Origin: Streptomyces bungoensis
GTDB lineage: Bacteria; Actinomycetota; Actinomycetes; Streptomycetales; Streptomycetaceae
Assembly: GCF_001514215.1 (NCBI RefSeq)
Contig: NZ_KQ948872.1
Coordinates: 1-64,000, forward strand
Direction of reading: 5' to 3'
DNA length: 64,000 nt
Positions 42,828 through 50,346 of this stretch are shown here, piece after piece. Both the position numbers and the translations under genes were made by a program. The first letter of the stretch is position 1. Each line of letters begins with the position of its first letter. Under the pieces are notes generated by a model. It did no database searches. It was not told the DNA's origin and saw only the letters and a program-made list of their open reading frames with translations.

Positions 42828-43109
42828 TCACCCGGGACCCTCCGTGTCGCGCCGGGCCGCGGCCAGGGTCCAGGCCAGGTTGCCGACGGCCGCCCCGGCC
42901 GCCACGACGGCGACGATCACCCCGCCGGTGGCCAGGCCGTCGCTGAACAGGTGCGGGCGCCGGTCGAGGCTGTGCAGCCCGAAGCCGCTCAGCTCGTACA
43001 CGCCGACGGCGGCCACCACGAGGCTGACGGCCAGCAGGGCCAGCGTCGGGGCGAGGCCGCGCGCAGCGATCCGCCCCGCCGGGCCGGGCTCCGTCTCCGT
43101 GTCCTGCAT
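42828..43109 (-). CDS. small two-TM membrane protein
   Basis: This 93-residue protein is not recognised. It starts with an acidic/basic segment MQDTETEPGPAGRIAARG and has two transmembrane helices (about 20-40 and 60-83) joined by an amphipathic loop ELSGFGLHSLDRRPHLFSDG. GGGGGAA lies five nt before the ATG. It is divergent from the M55 peptidase gene with an 88-nt spacer holding a palindrome, and lies 180 nt upstream of the mprF-like gene on the same strand. Confidence 0.7.
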   Translation of the reverse strand: MQDTETEPGPAGRIAARGLAPTLALLAVSLVVAAVGVYELSGFGLHSLDRRPHLFSDGLATGGVIVAVVAAGAAVGNLAWTLAAARRDTEGPG

Positions 43110-43149
43110 GTGTTCCCCCGTTGAACGGACAGTGGTCCTGGGCGGTTGG

Positions 43150-43168
43150 AACCTACATTACGTAGGGT
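43150..43168. promoter_or_regulatory. palindrome AACCTAC-N5-GTAGGGT in divergent promoter
   Basis: 7-bp arms with one mismatch and a 5-nt ATTAC spacer, located 41 nt upstream of the small membrane gene (-) and 30 nt upstream of the M55 peptidase gene (+). It is the same motif as at 42688-42706, with a TAGGGT -10-like hexamer rightward and TAGGTT leftward. Confidence 0.5.
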
Positions 43169-43197
43169 CGGGTGAGGGGCGGGTTAGGGTCGGCTTC

Positions 43198-44037
43198 ATG
43201 CGGATCTACGTCAGCGCCGACATGGAGGGCGTCACCGGACTGGTGGACTCCGACGACGTCCAGCCCGGCGGGCGGGACTACGAGCGGGGCCGTTCCATGA
43301 TGGCCGAGGACGTCAACGCGGCCGTACGAGGCGCGCTGGCGGCGGGGGCGAGCGCCGCACTGGTGAACGACGCCCACGGTCCGATGCGCAACCTGCTGCC
43401 GGAGGCGCTGCACCCGGCCGCCCGCCTGGTCCGCGGCAAGCCCAAGCAGATGGGCATGCTGGAAGGGCTCACCGGCGAGTACGACGCGGTGGTCTGCGTC
43501 GGCTACCACGCCCGGGCCGGCGCGCTCGGCGTGCTCAGCCACAGCTTCATGGGCCACGAGATCGAGGACATGTGGCTGGACGGCCGCCCCGTCGGCGAGA
43601 TCGGCCTCGCCCACGCCACCGCGGCGGCCCTGGGCGTCCCGGTGGTGACCCTCACGGGTGACGACGCGGCGTGCGCGGAGATGACGGCGTGGGACGCGTC
43701 GGTCGCCACGGTCCCGGTGAAGTACGCCCACGACCGGTTCGCGGCCGAACTGCGCCCGCCGCGGGAGGCGCGCAAGGCCATCGAGGAGGGGGTCGCGCGG
43801 GCACTGGCGGAACTGCCGCCCCGTGCGCGGGACGGGGTGCGGCCGGCCGCCGAGGCGACCCTCACCGTCCGCTGGCAGTCCGCGTCGGTCGCCGCGACCC
43901 TGCTGGGCATCCCCTCGGTGACGGCCGTGGACAGCCGCACCGTCCGGGCCGCCGGCCCGCTCCCCGCGCTCTACCGCCTGTTCGGGGTGTGGATGCGGGT
44001 GGCCTCCGCGCTCACCAACCAGCCGCCCTACTGCTGA
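43198..44037 (+). CDS. M55-family D-aminopeptidase (DppA-like)
   Basis: The 279-residue protein has the zinc-site start YVSADMEGVTG (D8, E10), VNDAHGPMRNL (H60) and VGYHARAG (H104), all standard for DppA-type M55 metallopeptidases that form decameric D-amino acid aminopeptidases. SHSFMGHEIEDMWLDG and VTGDDAACAEM are further family blocks. It is cytoplasmic and likely takes part in peptidoglycan-peptide or D-peptide turnover. No obvious dipeptide transporter genes adjoin; an ABC cassette 126 nt downstream is of the ATPase plus single-permease exporter type. Confidence 0.92.
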   Translation: MRIYVSADMEGVTGLVDSDDVQPGGRDYERGRSMMAEDVNAAVRGALAAGASAALVNDAHGPMRNLLPEALHPAARLVRGKPKQMGMLEGLTGEYDAVVCVGYHARAGALGVLSHSFMGHEIEDMWLDGRPVGEIGLAHATAAALGVPVVTLTGDDAACAEMTAWDASVATVPVKYAHDRFAAELRPPREARKAIEEGVARALAELPPRARDGVRPAAEATLTVRWQSASVAATLLGIPSVTAVDSRTVRAAGPLPALYRLFGVWMRVASALTNQPPYC

Positions 44038-44162
44038 GCACGGCGCGTCGACCCCCTCTGTGGTCCGTTCAGCCCCCGATACCACGGAAGTCGGGCAATC
44101 CGGGCCATAGCGTGGCGGGTGGGGCGTCGGACGCGGGCGCCCGGTCGAGAGAGAGGGCGCAC

Positions 44163-45119
44163 ATGATCGACGCACGGCAGCTGACCAAGAGGTACGGGGA
44201 GAAGACGGCCGTCGACGGGCTCGACTTCGTCGTGAAGCCGGGCTCGGTGACCGGCTTCCTGGGGCCGAACGGCGCGGGGAAGTCCACGACGATGCGGATG
44301 ATCGTCGGTCTCGACGCCCCGACCGGCGGCACCGTCACCGTGAACGGCCGGCGCTACGCCCGCCACCGGGCGCCGCTGCAGGAGGTGGGAGCCCTGCTGG
44401 AGGCGAAGTCCGTCCACCCGGGCCGCTCGGCCCGCAGTCACCTCCGGGCGCTCGCGCTCACCCACGGCATCCCGGCCCGCCGCGTGGACGAGGTGATCGA
44501 GCTGGCGGGGCTCGGCAGCGTCGCGAAGAAGCGGGCCGGTTCGTTCTCCCTCGGCATGGGGCAGCGGCTCGGGATCGCGGCGGCGCTGCTCGGCGACCCG
44601 CAGACGGTGATGCTGGACGAGCCGGTCAACGGGCTCGACCCGGAGGGCGTGCGCTGGATCCGCACCCTGCTGACCTCGCTCGCCGCCGAGGGCCGGACCG
44701 TCTTCGTCTCCTCCCATCTGATGAGCGAGGTGGCACAGGTGGCCGACCACCTGATCGTCGTGGGCCGGGGACGGCTGCTCGCCGACACCACCGTGCAGGA
44801 ACTCGTCCGCGCGGCGGACGGCGCCTCGGTGCGGGTGGCGACGCGGGACCCGGCCCGGCTGCGGGACGTCCTGACCGGTCCGGGCGTCGACATCAGCGGC
44901 CGGCCCGGCTCCGAGGAGCTGCAGGTGACCGGGCTGACCGCCCGCGAGATCGGGCTGAAGGCGGCGGAGCACGGCATCCCCCTGTTCGAACTGACGGCGC
45001 GGAGCGTGTCGCTGGAGGAGGCGTTCATGGAGCTGACCCGGGACGCCGTGGAGTACCACGGCTCCACGACGGCCCTCGGCGCACCCGGGTCCCCCGAGCC
45101 CGCCGGGAGGACGGCATGA
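44163..45119 (+). CDS. ABC transporter ATP-binding protein (copy A)
   Basis: The 318-residue ATPase has Walker A GPNGAGKST near 36-44, Q-loop region EVGALLEAKSVHPG, signature FSLGMGQRLGIAAALLGDPQ, Walker B VMLDEP and H-loop SSHLMSE. The C-terminal domain after 215 resembles DrrA/CcmA-type lantibiotic- or drug-export ATPases. The first 215 residues are about 90 percent identical by eye to the product of 60037-60975 on the other strand. Its stop overlaps the permease start (ATGA at 45116). CCCCGATACCAC 78 nt upstream echoes the motif found before copy B. Confidence 0.93.
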   Translation: MIDARQLTKRYGEKTAVDGLDFVVKPGSVTGFLGPNGAGKSTTMRMIVGLDAPTGGTVTVNGRRYARHRAPLQEVGALLEAKSVHPGRSARSHLRALALTHGIPARRVDEVIELAGLGSVAKKRAGSFSLGMGQRLGIAAALLGDPQTVMLDEPVNGLDPEGVRWIRTLLTSLAAEGRTVFVSSHLMSEVAQVADHLIVVGRGRLLADTTVQELVRAADGASVRVATRDPARLRDVLTGPGVDISGRPGSEELQVTGLTAREIGLKAAEHGIPLFELTARSVSLEEAFMELTRDAVEYHGSTTALGAPGSPEPAGRTA

Positions 45120-45955
45120 GCGACACCCTCACCACGGCCGGCGCCGGCACCACCGCCCCCGCCCGGCCCGCCTACCGGGTGACCGGCCCGCGCGTGCTGC
45201 GCGCCGAGTGGGCCAAGCTGTGGTCGCTGCGCTCCACCTGGATCACCCTCGGCCTCGCCCTGCTCTTCCTCGTCGCCTTCGGGATCATCGCCGCGACCCG
45301 TTTCCGGTCCCTGACCGGTTCCGCGCGCATGCCCGGGGACTTCGCCCGGTCGACGGCCCTCAGCCTGTCCCTCTTCGGCACCAACTTCGCCCAGCTCGCC
45401 CTCGGTGTCCTCGGCGTGCTGGTCACGGCGGGGGAGTACTCCACCGGCCTGATCCGCTCGACGCTCACGGCCGTACCGCGCCGGCTGCCCGTGCTGTGGT
45501 CCAAGGCGGCCGTGTTCGGCCTGGTCGCGCTGGTGACCGGCACCCTGGGCGCCTTCACCGCCTTCCTGTTCGGCAGCCGCGTCGTCGCCGGCACCTCCGC
45601 CGCGATGGGCTTCACGCACGCGGGAGTCGTCCGCAGCCTGCTGGGCGCCGGGCTCTACCTCGGCCTGGTCGGCGTCATCGGCACCGCCCTCGGCGCGCTG
45701 CTGCGCTCGGTGGCCGCCGGCGTCGCGGTCCTGGTCGCCACCTTCATGCTGATCCCCGGCCTGATGTCGCTCCTGCCGAGCTCCTGGCAGGCCGACATCA
45801 GCCCCTACCTGCCGAGCCACGCCGGCGAGTCCCTGTTCACCCTGGCCCCCGACCCCACCGTCCTCTCCCCCCAGTCCGGCCTGCTGGTGTTCCTCGCCTG
45901 GACGGCACTGGCCCTGGCGGGCGCGGCGTACCGCCTCCTCCGCAGCGACGCCTGA
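45116..45955 (+). CDS. ABC transporter permease (copy A)
   Basis: This 279-residue permease of the ABC-2 type has a cytoplasmic N-terminus (about 40 residues; VTGPRVLRAEWAKLWSLRSTWITLG) and six transmembrane segments, including FGTNFAQLALGVLGVLVTAGEYSTGLIRSTLTAVPRRLPVLWSKA. The latter is the hallmark of actinobacterial multidrug-type permeases. It works with the ATPase immediately upstream, to which it is translationally coupled. It is a close paralogue of 59189-60040. Confidence 0.93.
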   Translation: MSDTLTTAGAGTTAPARPAYRVTGPRVLRAEWAKLWSLRSTWITLGLALLFLVAFGIIAATRFRSLTGSARMPGDFARSTALSLSLFGTNFAQLALGVLGVLVTAGEYSTGLIRSTLTAVPRRLPVLWSKAAVFGLVALVTGTLGAFTAFLFGSRVVAGTSAAMGFTHAGVVRSLLGAGLYLGLVGVIGTALGALLRSVAAGVAVLVATFMLIPGLMSLLPSSWQADISPYLPSHAGESLFTLAPDPTVLSPQSGLLVFLAWTALALAGAAYRLLRSDA

Positions 45956-46095
45956 CCCCGGACGCGGAGCGCCCTCTCACCGGCGTCCGGCAGGCCGCGG
46001 CCCACCGTGGAAGACCTGACCGGTGTGCCGGACCCGGTGGGAGGCCGCGACGGGACGGGCACCCGGCTGTGGTGCGGTGACCGCCGCCGCCACGC

Positions 46096-46500
46096 TCATG
46101 CGCTCGGGGCGGTGGCCTCTTCCGGTTCCGGCTCCGTCAAGGTGACCGCGGTGTCGGGCAGGCCCAGGCGGAGGTGCTCGACGTGGTAGATGGCCTGGTC
46201 GATGAGTTCGGCGACGTGGTTGTCGTAGAGGGAGTACACCACCGAGCGGCCCTTGCGGGTGCCGACGACGAGGCCGAGGTTGCGCAGCAGGCGGAGCTGG
46301 TGGGAGCAGGCGGACTGCTCCATGCCGACCTCGGCGGCCAGCTCGGTCGCGGGCAGCGGGCCTTCGCGCAGGCGGGCGAGGATGAGCAGCCGGGAGGGGG
46401 TCGCCAGTGCCTGCAGGGTGGTGGCGACCTTGGCGGCGCTGGCGGCGTCCAGGCGCCCGCGCGGGACGCTTCCGGCCTGCGGTGCGGCTCCATGACCCAT
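46096..46500 (-). CDS. ArsR/SmtB-family metal sensor (alpha5 type)
   Basis: This 134-residue winged-helix repressor has a recognition helix in MEQSACSHQLRLLRNLGLV and a C-terminal helix YDNHVAELIDQAIYHVEHL. That helix has D93-x-H95 and, ten residues on, H106-x-x-H109, exactly the alpha5 site of SmtB/CzrA/NmtR-type sensors for Zn, Co or Ni. Binding of metal would release DNA. It is divergent from a P1B-4-type metal ATPase, with an inverted-repeat operator between, so it should de-repress that pump. ATG 46500 has no clear ribosome-binding site and might be leaderless. Confidence 0.92.
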   Translation of the reverse strand: MGHGAAPQAGSVPRGRLDAASAAKVATTLQALATPSRLLILARLREGPLPATELAAEVGMEQSACSHQLRLLRNLGLVVGTRKGRSVVYSLYDNHVAELIDQAIYHVEHLRLGLPDTAVTLTEPEPEEATAPSA

Positions 46501-46531
46501 GCGTCCATGGTACGGCACCACTCATGAACAC

Positions 46532-46551
46532 ATGAATGTCTCTTCATTCAT
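46532..46551. promoter_or_regulatory. ArsR/SmtB-type operator ATGAATG-N6-CATTCAT
   Basis: Perfect 7-bp inverted repeat (46532-46538 and 46545-46551) with a TCTCTT spacer in the divergent region of the sensor and ATPase genes. Imperfect ATGAA/TTCAT inverted repeats of this kind are the usual targets of SmtB-family repressors. Confidence 0.75.
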
Positions 46552-46570
46552 TCCTGCTACGGTGGATGCC

Positions 46571-48553
46571 GTGTCGATGTCATCCACGTCCGCCCCGCCC
46601 ACCCGCGAGACTTCGCCCGGCGCCGCGCGCGAGGCCGCGCTGCCCCGCCGCCGCACCCGGATCCTCGCCCTGCCCGAGGCCCGCTGGGCGGCCGCGGCGC
46701 TGGTGCTGTTCCTGATCGCCCTGCCGCTCTACCTGGCGGGAGCCCCGGCCTGGGCCTGGGGTCCGCTGTTCGCGGCCGTCTACGTGACCGGCGGCTGGGA
46801 GCCGGGCCGGGCCGGCCTCCAGGCACTGCGCGAGAAGACCCTGGACGTCGACCTGCTGATGGTGGTCGCCGCTCTCGGGGCCGCGGCGATCGGGCAGGTG
46901 CTGGACGGCGCCCTGCTCATCGTCATCTTCGCCACCTCCGGCGCGCTGGAGGCGATCGCCACCGCCCGCACCGCCGACTCGGTGCGCGGCCTGCTCGACC
47001 TGGCCCCCGCCACCGCCACCCGGCTCGACGACGACGGCACCGAGGAGACGGTGCCGACCGGGCAACTCGCCGTGGGCGAGGTCGTGCTGGTGCGGCCCGG
47101 CGAGCGGATCGGGGCCGACGGCCGGGTACTGGACGGGACGAGCGAGGTCGACCAGGCCACCATCACCGGCGAACCGCTGCCCGTGGCCAAGCGGCAGGGC
47201 GACGAGGTGTTCGCCGGAACCCTGAACGGCACGGGCGCCCTGTGGGTGAAGGTCGAACGGGACCCGGCCGACTCCGTGATCGCCCGGATCGTGGCCATGG
47301 TGGAGGAGGCCTCCGAGACCAAGGCCCCCACCCAGCTGTTCATCGAGAAGGTCGAGCAGCGCTACAGCCTCGGCATGGTCGCCGCCACCCTCGCCCTGTT
47401 CGCCCTGCCGCTCGTCCTCGGCGCCGACCTGCGGTCCACGCTGCTGCGCGCGATGACCTTCATGATCGTCGCCTCCCCCTGCGCGGTGGTGCTGGCCACC
47501 ATGCCCCCGCTGCTGTCCGCCATCGCCAACGCCGGCCGCCACGGCGTGCTGGTGAAGTCGGCCGTCGTCATGGAGCGGCTCGGGCAGGTGGACGCGGTCG
47601 CCCTGGACAAGACCGGCACGCTGACCGAGGGCACTCCGCGCGTGGCCGACGTCCGCCCGCTGGCCGCCTCCGGCCTGACGCAGGACGAGGTGCTGCGGCT
47701 GGCGGCCGCCGCCGAGCGCCCCAGCGAGCACCCGCTGGCCCGCGCGGTCGTCGCCGCCGCCCGCGCCCGCGGCCTGGTCGTCCCGCCGGCCGAGGACTTC
47801 ACCTCCACCCCGGGCGCCGGGGTGAGCGCGACGGTCGAGGGCCGCACGGTCGGGGTCGGCAGCCCCGCCCGCGTCCTCGACGACCGCACCGGTCACCCCG
47901 TCGCCGCCGCCCTGGAGGAGGAGGGCCGCACCGCCGTGCTGGTCACCCTCGACGGCACACCGGTGGGGGTCCTGGGCATCGCCGACCGGCTCCGCGACGA
48001 GGCCGCCGCCACCGTGACCGCCCTCGGCGAGCTCACCGGCACCGCCCCCGTGCTGGCCACCGGCGACAACGCCCGCGCGGCGGCCCGGCTCGCCGCCGAG
48101 GTCGGCATCACCGACGTGCGCGCCGGCCTCCTCCCGCAGGACAAGGTCACCGCCGTCCTGGAGATGCAGCGGGCGGGCCGCAAGGTGCTGGTGGTCGGCG
48201 ACGGCGTCAACGACGCCCCCGCCCTGGCCGCCGCCCACACCGGCATCGCCATGGGCCGGGCGGGCTCCGACCTGGCCCTGGAGACCGCCGACGCGGTCGT
48301 CGTACGCGACGAACTCGGCACCATCCCCGCCGTCGTGCGCCTCTCCCGCCAGGCCCGCCGCCTGGTGGTGCAGAACCTCGTCGTCGCCGCGGTGTTCATC
48401 ACCGGCCTGGTCGTCTGGGACCTGGCCGGCACGCTGCCGCTGCCGCTCGGTGTCGCGGGACACGAGGGCTCCACCGTCATCGTCGGCCTCAACGGCCTGC
48501 GCCTGCTCGCCGACGGCGCCTGGCGCCGCGCCCGCGACGGGTACGGCCGGTGA
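46571..48553 (+). CDS. P1B-4-type heavy-metal-exporting ATPase (Co/Zn/Fe group)
   Basis: The 660-residue P-type ATPase lacks an N-terminal metal-binding domain. It has VTITGEPLP-type actuator (DQATITGEPLPVA), the membrane metal motif SPC (IVASPCAVVLATMPP), phosphorylation DKTGTLTEGTP, ATP-domain HP (SEHPLARAVV), hinge GDGVNDAPALA and a late transmembrane HEGST. SPC plus HEG(G)ST without a CxC defines P1B-4 pumps such as CtpD and CoaT, which move Co2+, Fe2+, Ni2+ or Zn2+. GTG 46571 is chosen (GGTGG five nt upstream); ATG 46577 is possible. The stop overlaps a coupled ferredoxin-like gene. Confidence 0.93.
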   Translation: MSMSSTSAPPTRETSPGAAREAALPRRRTRILALPEARWAAAALVLFLIALPLYLAGAPAWAWGPLFAAVYVTGGWEPGRAGLQALREKTLDVDLLMVVAALGAAAIGQVLDGALLIVIFATSGALEAIATARTADSVRGLLDLAPATATRLDDDGTEETVPTGQLAVGEVVLVRPGERIGADGRVLDGTSEVDQATITGEPLPVAKRQGDEVFAGTLNGTGALWVKVERDPADSVIARIVAMVEEASETKAPTQLFIEKVEQRYSLGMVAATLALFALPLVLGADLRSTLLRAMTFMIVASPCAVVLATMPPLLSAIANAGRHGVLVKSAVVMERLGQVDAVALDKTGTLTEGTPRVADVRPLAASGLTQDEVLRLAAAAERPSEHPLARAVVAAARARGLVVPPAEDFTSTPGAGVSATVEGRTVGVGSPARVLDDRTGHPVAAALEEEGRTAVLVTLDGTPVGVLGIADRLRDEAAATVTALGELTGTAPVLATGDNARAAARLAAEVGITDVRAGLLPQDKVTAVLEMQRAGRKVLVVGDGVNDAPALAAAHTGIAMGRAGSDLALETADAVVVRDELGTIPAVVRLSRQARRLVVQNLVVAAVFITGLVVWDLAGTLPLPLGVAGHEGSTVIVGLNGLRLLADGAWRRARDGYGR

Positions 48554-48951
48554 GCCGCCGCAGCCGCGACACCGCCCCCGCCGGGGCGGCCCGCTGCACC
48601 GTGACCGTCTGCCGCGGCTGCTGCTGCGGCACGGCGAAGATCCCCGGCATCGACCACCCCGCCCAGCTCGCCGGGCTGCGCCGCGCCCTCGACGGCACCG
48701 CCCAGGTGCGGGTGACCGACTGCCTGGACGCCTGCGAGCACGCCAACGTGGTCGTCGTCCAGCCCTCCGCCGCCGGCCGGGCGGCCGGCGGACGCCCGGT
48801 GTGGCTGGGCCTGGTCAACGACACGGACGCCGCCGACGACATCGCCACCTGGGTCGAAGCCGGCGGCCCCGGGCTCGCCGACCCGCCCGGCGTGCTCGAC
48901 CTGTACGCGTTCAGCCCCTCCCGCCGCGTCCGCCGGGCCGTCGACGGCTGA
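48550..48951 (+). CDS. Cys-rich thioredoxin-fold [2Fe-2S] ferredoxin-like protein
   Basis: This 133-residue protein has TVTVCRGCCCGTAKIPG near 18-34 and VRVTDCLDACEHANVVVV near 53-70, matching the thioredoxin-like [2Fe-2S] ferredoxin pattern (C-x-C...C-x3-C), with extra cysteines in a CRGCCCG cluster. It is translated with the metal ATPase through a GTGA overlap. It could be a redox partner, or bind the exported metal and pass it to the pump; neither is proven. The C-terminal 50 residues are hydrophilic and unremarkable. Confidence 0.8.
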   Translation: MSRRSRDTAPAGAARCTVTVCRGCCCGTAKIPGIDHPAQLAGLRRALDGTAQVRVTDCLDACEHANVVVVQPSAAGRAAGGRPVWLGLVNDTDAADDIATWVEAGGPGLADPPGVLDLYAFSPSRRVRRAVDG

Positions 48952-49006
48952 CCTCCGCCGGCCCGGGGCGTTACCCTGGTCGTCGGCCGCGGTCCGTGAT
49001 CGCGGC

Positions 49007-49071
49007 GCGGCGGTGGGGCTCGCCGTACCCGAACCGCGGCAGGGATGCCGCCAACAGTCCCTACTTGCGAA
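49007..49071 (+). ncRNA. fluoride riboswitch (crcB motif)
   Basis: The 5' leader of the crcB operon contains GGCGGTGGGGCTCGCC (first stem-loop, 49009-49024), AACCGCGGC (49032-49040), GCCGCC (49047-49052) and the conserved closing stretch CAACAGTCCCTACTT (49052-49066). Order, pairing and the terminal UCCCUAC agree with the crcB/fluoride aptamer consensus as remembered. The crcB start codon is about 50 nt downstream. The leader between aptamer and start (GGTGCGTGCCCGTGCACC) can form the expression-platform hairpin. Confidence 0.8.
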
Positions 49072-49121
49072 GGTGCGTGCCCGTGCACCCGTGTACCCGG
49101 GCCCCGGCGAGTAGGAGATCC

Positions 49122-49607
49122 ATGACAGCCCCACGACCCACGACGACCGGCGAACCCGTGGACCCCGACGTCGACCTGCGCGTGCCCGCCCGGCGGCGCC
49201 CGTCCTGGCGGGCGCAGGGACCGATCGTGGCGGCGGTGGCCGTCGGCGGGGCGGTCGGGGCGTCGGCCCGGTACGCGGCGTCGCTGGCCTGGCCGGTCGC
49301 GGCGGGAGGCTTCCCCTGGACGACCCTGTGGGTCAACGCCGCCGGCTGCGCGGTCATCGGCGTCTTCATGGTGCTGATCACCGACGTGTGGGCGGCGCAC
49401 CGGCTGGTGCGGCCCTTCTTCGGGACCGGGGTGCTCGGCGGGTTCACGACGTTCTCCACGTACGCCGTGGACATCCAGAGACTCGTGGCCGGGGGGCATC
49501 CCCGGACCGGGCTCGCGTATCTCGCCGCGACGCTGTGCGCGGCGCTGGCGGCGGTGTGGCTCGCGGCGACGGCGACGCGCCGCCTGGTGGCATGGAGGCA
49601 GCGGTGA
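49122..49607 (+). CDS. crcB: CrcB/Fluc fluoride channel subunit 1
   Basis: The 161-residue protein has a charged 38-residue N-terminal extension and then the four-helix Fluc fold: GGAVGASARYAAS (helix 1), PWTTLWVNAAGCAVIG (the conserved Asn of helix 2), GFTTFSTYAVD (the helix-3 break with fluoride-binding Phe and Ser/Thr) and LAATLCAALAAVWLA. Fluc proteins are dual-topology fluoride channels; two homologous genes together imply a heterodimer. GTAGGAG seven nt before the ATG. First gene of a riboswitch-led operon. Confidence 0.96.
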   Translation: MTAPRPTTTGEPVDPDVDLRVPARRRPSWRAQGPIVAAVAVGGAVGASARYAASLAWPVAAGGFPWTTLWVNAAGCAVIGVFMVLITDVWAAHRLVRPFFGTGVLGGFTTFSTYAVDIQRLVAGGHPRTGLAYLAATLCAALAAVWLAATATRRLVAWRQR

Positions 49608-49975
49608 CACGGCTGACGGGCAGGGCCCTGCGCGTGACGATCTTCGTCGGGGAGAACGACTGCTGGCACCACAAGCCCCTGTACAGCGAGATCGTGCACC
49701 GGGCGCACCAGGCAGGGCTGGCCGGTGCCTCGGTGTTCCGGGGGGTGGAGGGCTTCGGCGCCTCCTCCCTGATCCACACCTCGCGGATCCTGTCCCTCAG
49801 CGAGGACCTGCCGGTGGCGATCGTGATCGTGGACACCGAGGAACGGGTGCGCGACTTCCTGCCCCAGCTGGACGAGCTCGTGGCGGAGGGCCTGGTGATG
49901 CTCGACGACTGCGAGGTCATCCGGTACGTCGGCAGGGACAAGGACACGGACAAGAGCAGGGACAGGAAGAAGTGA
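49604..49975 (+). CDS. DUF190 protein
   Basis: This 123-residue protein is of the DUF190 (PII-like alpha/beta) family: LRVTIFVGENDCWHHKPLYSEIVHRAHQAGLAGASVFRGVEGFG, then IHTSRILSLSEDLPVAIVIVDTEERV. The ferredoxin-like fold resembles PII signalling proteins. DUF190 genes commonly sit with crcB and under fluoride riboswitches, suggesting a regulatory or accessory role for the channel. The start GTG overlaps the crcB1 stop (GTGA) and has GGAGG five nt upstream; the ATG four codons earlier is less likely. A hydrophilic DKDTDKSRDRKK end precedes the next overlap. Confidence 0.93.
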   Translation: MTRLTGRALRVTIFVGENDCWHHKPLYSEIVHRAHQAGLAGASVFRGVEGFGASSLIHTSRILSLSEDLPVAIVIVDTEERVRDFLPQLDELVAEGLVMLDDCEVIRYVGRDKDTDKSRDRKK

Positions 49976-50346
49976 ACTGGCTGCTCGTGGTCGTCGGCGC
50001 CATGGTCGGCGCGCCCCTGCGCTACCTGACCGACCGCGCGGTGCAGAAGCGGCACGACACCGTGTTCCCGTGGGGCACCTTCACCGTGAACCTGTCCGGC
50101 TGCCTGGTCCTGGGCCTGCTGTCCGGGGCCGTGGCGGCCGGCGCAGCCTCCTCCCACCTGCAACTGCTGCTGGGCACCGGCCTGTGCGGGGCGCTGACGA
50201 CGTACTCGACGTTCTCGTACGAGACGCTGCGGCTGGCGGAGGACGGGGCGAGGTTCTTCGCCGCGGCCAACGTCGTCGCGAGCGTCGTGGCGGGCCTCGG
50301 GGCCGCCTTCGCCGGGGTGTCGCTCGCCCAGGCCCTGTGGGGGTGA
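49972..50346 (+). CDS. crcB: CrcB/Fluc fluoride channel subunit 2
   Basis: The 124-residue protein has the compact Fluc form without extension: GAMVGAPLRYLTDRAV, FPWGTFTVNLSGCLVLG (conserved Asn), GLCGALTTYSTFSYETLRL (helix-3 break, TYSTF) and a last helix. With subunit 1 it probably makes an antiparallel heterodimer. GTG overlaps the DUF190 stop (GTGA), and its own stop overlaps the MFS start in the same way. Confidence 0.96.
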   Translation: MNWLLVVVGAMVGAPLRYLTDRAVQKRHDTVFPWGTFTVNLSGCLVLGLLSGAVAAGAASSHLQLLLGTGLCGALTTYSTFSYETLRLAEDGARFFAAANVVASVVAGLGAAFAGVSLAQALWG

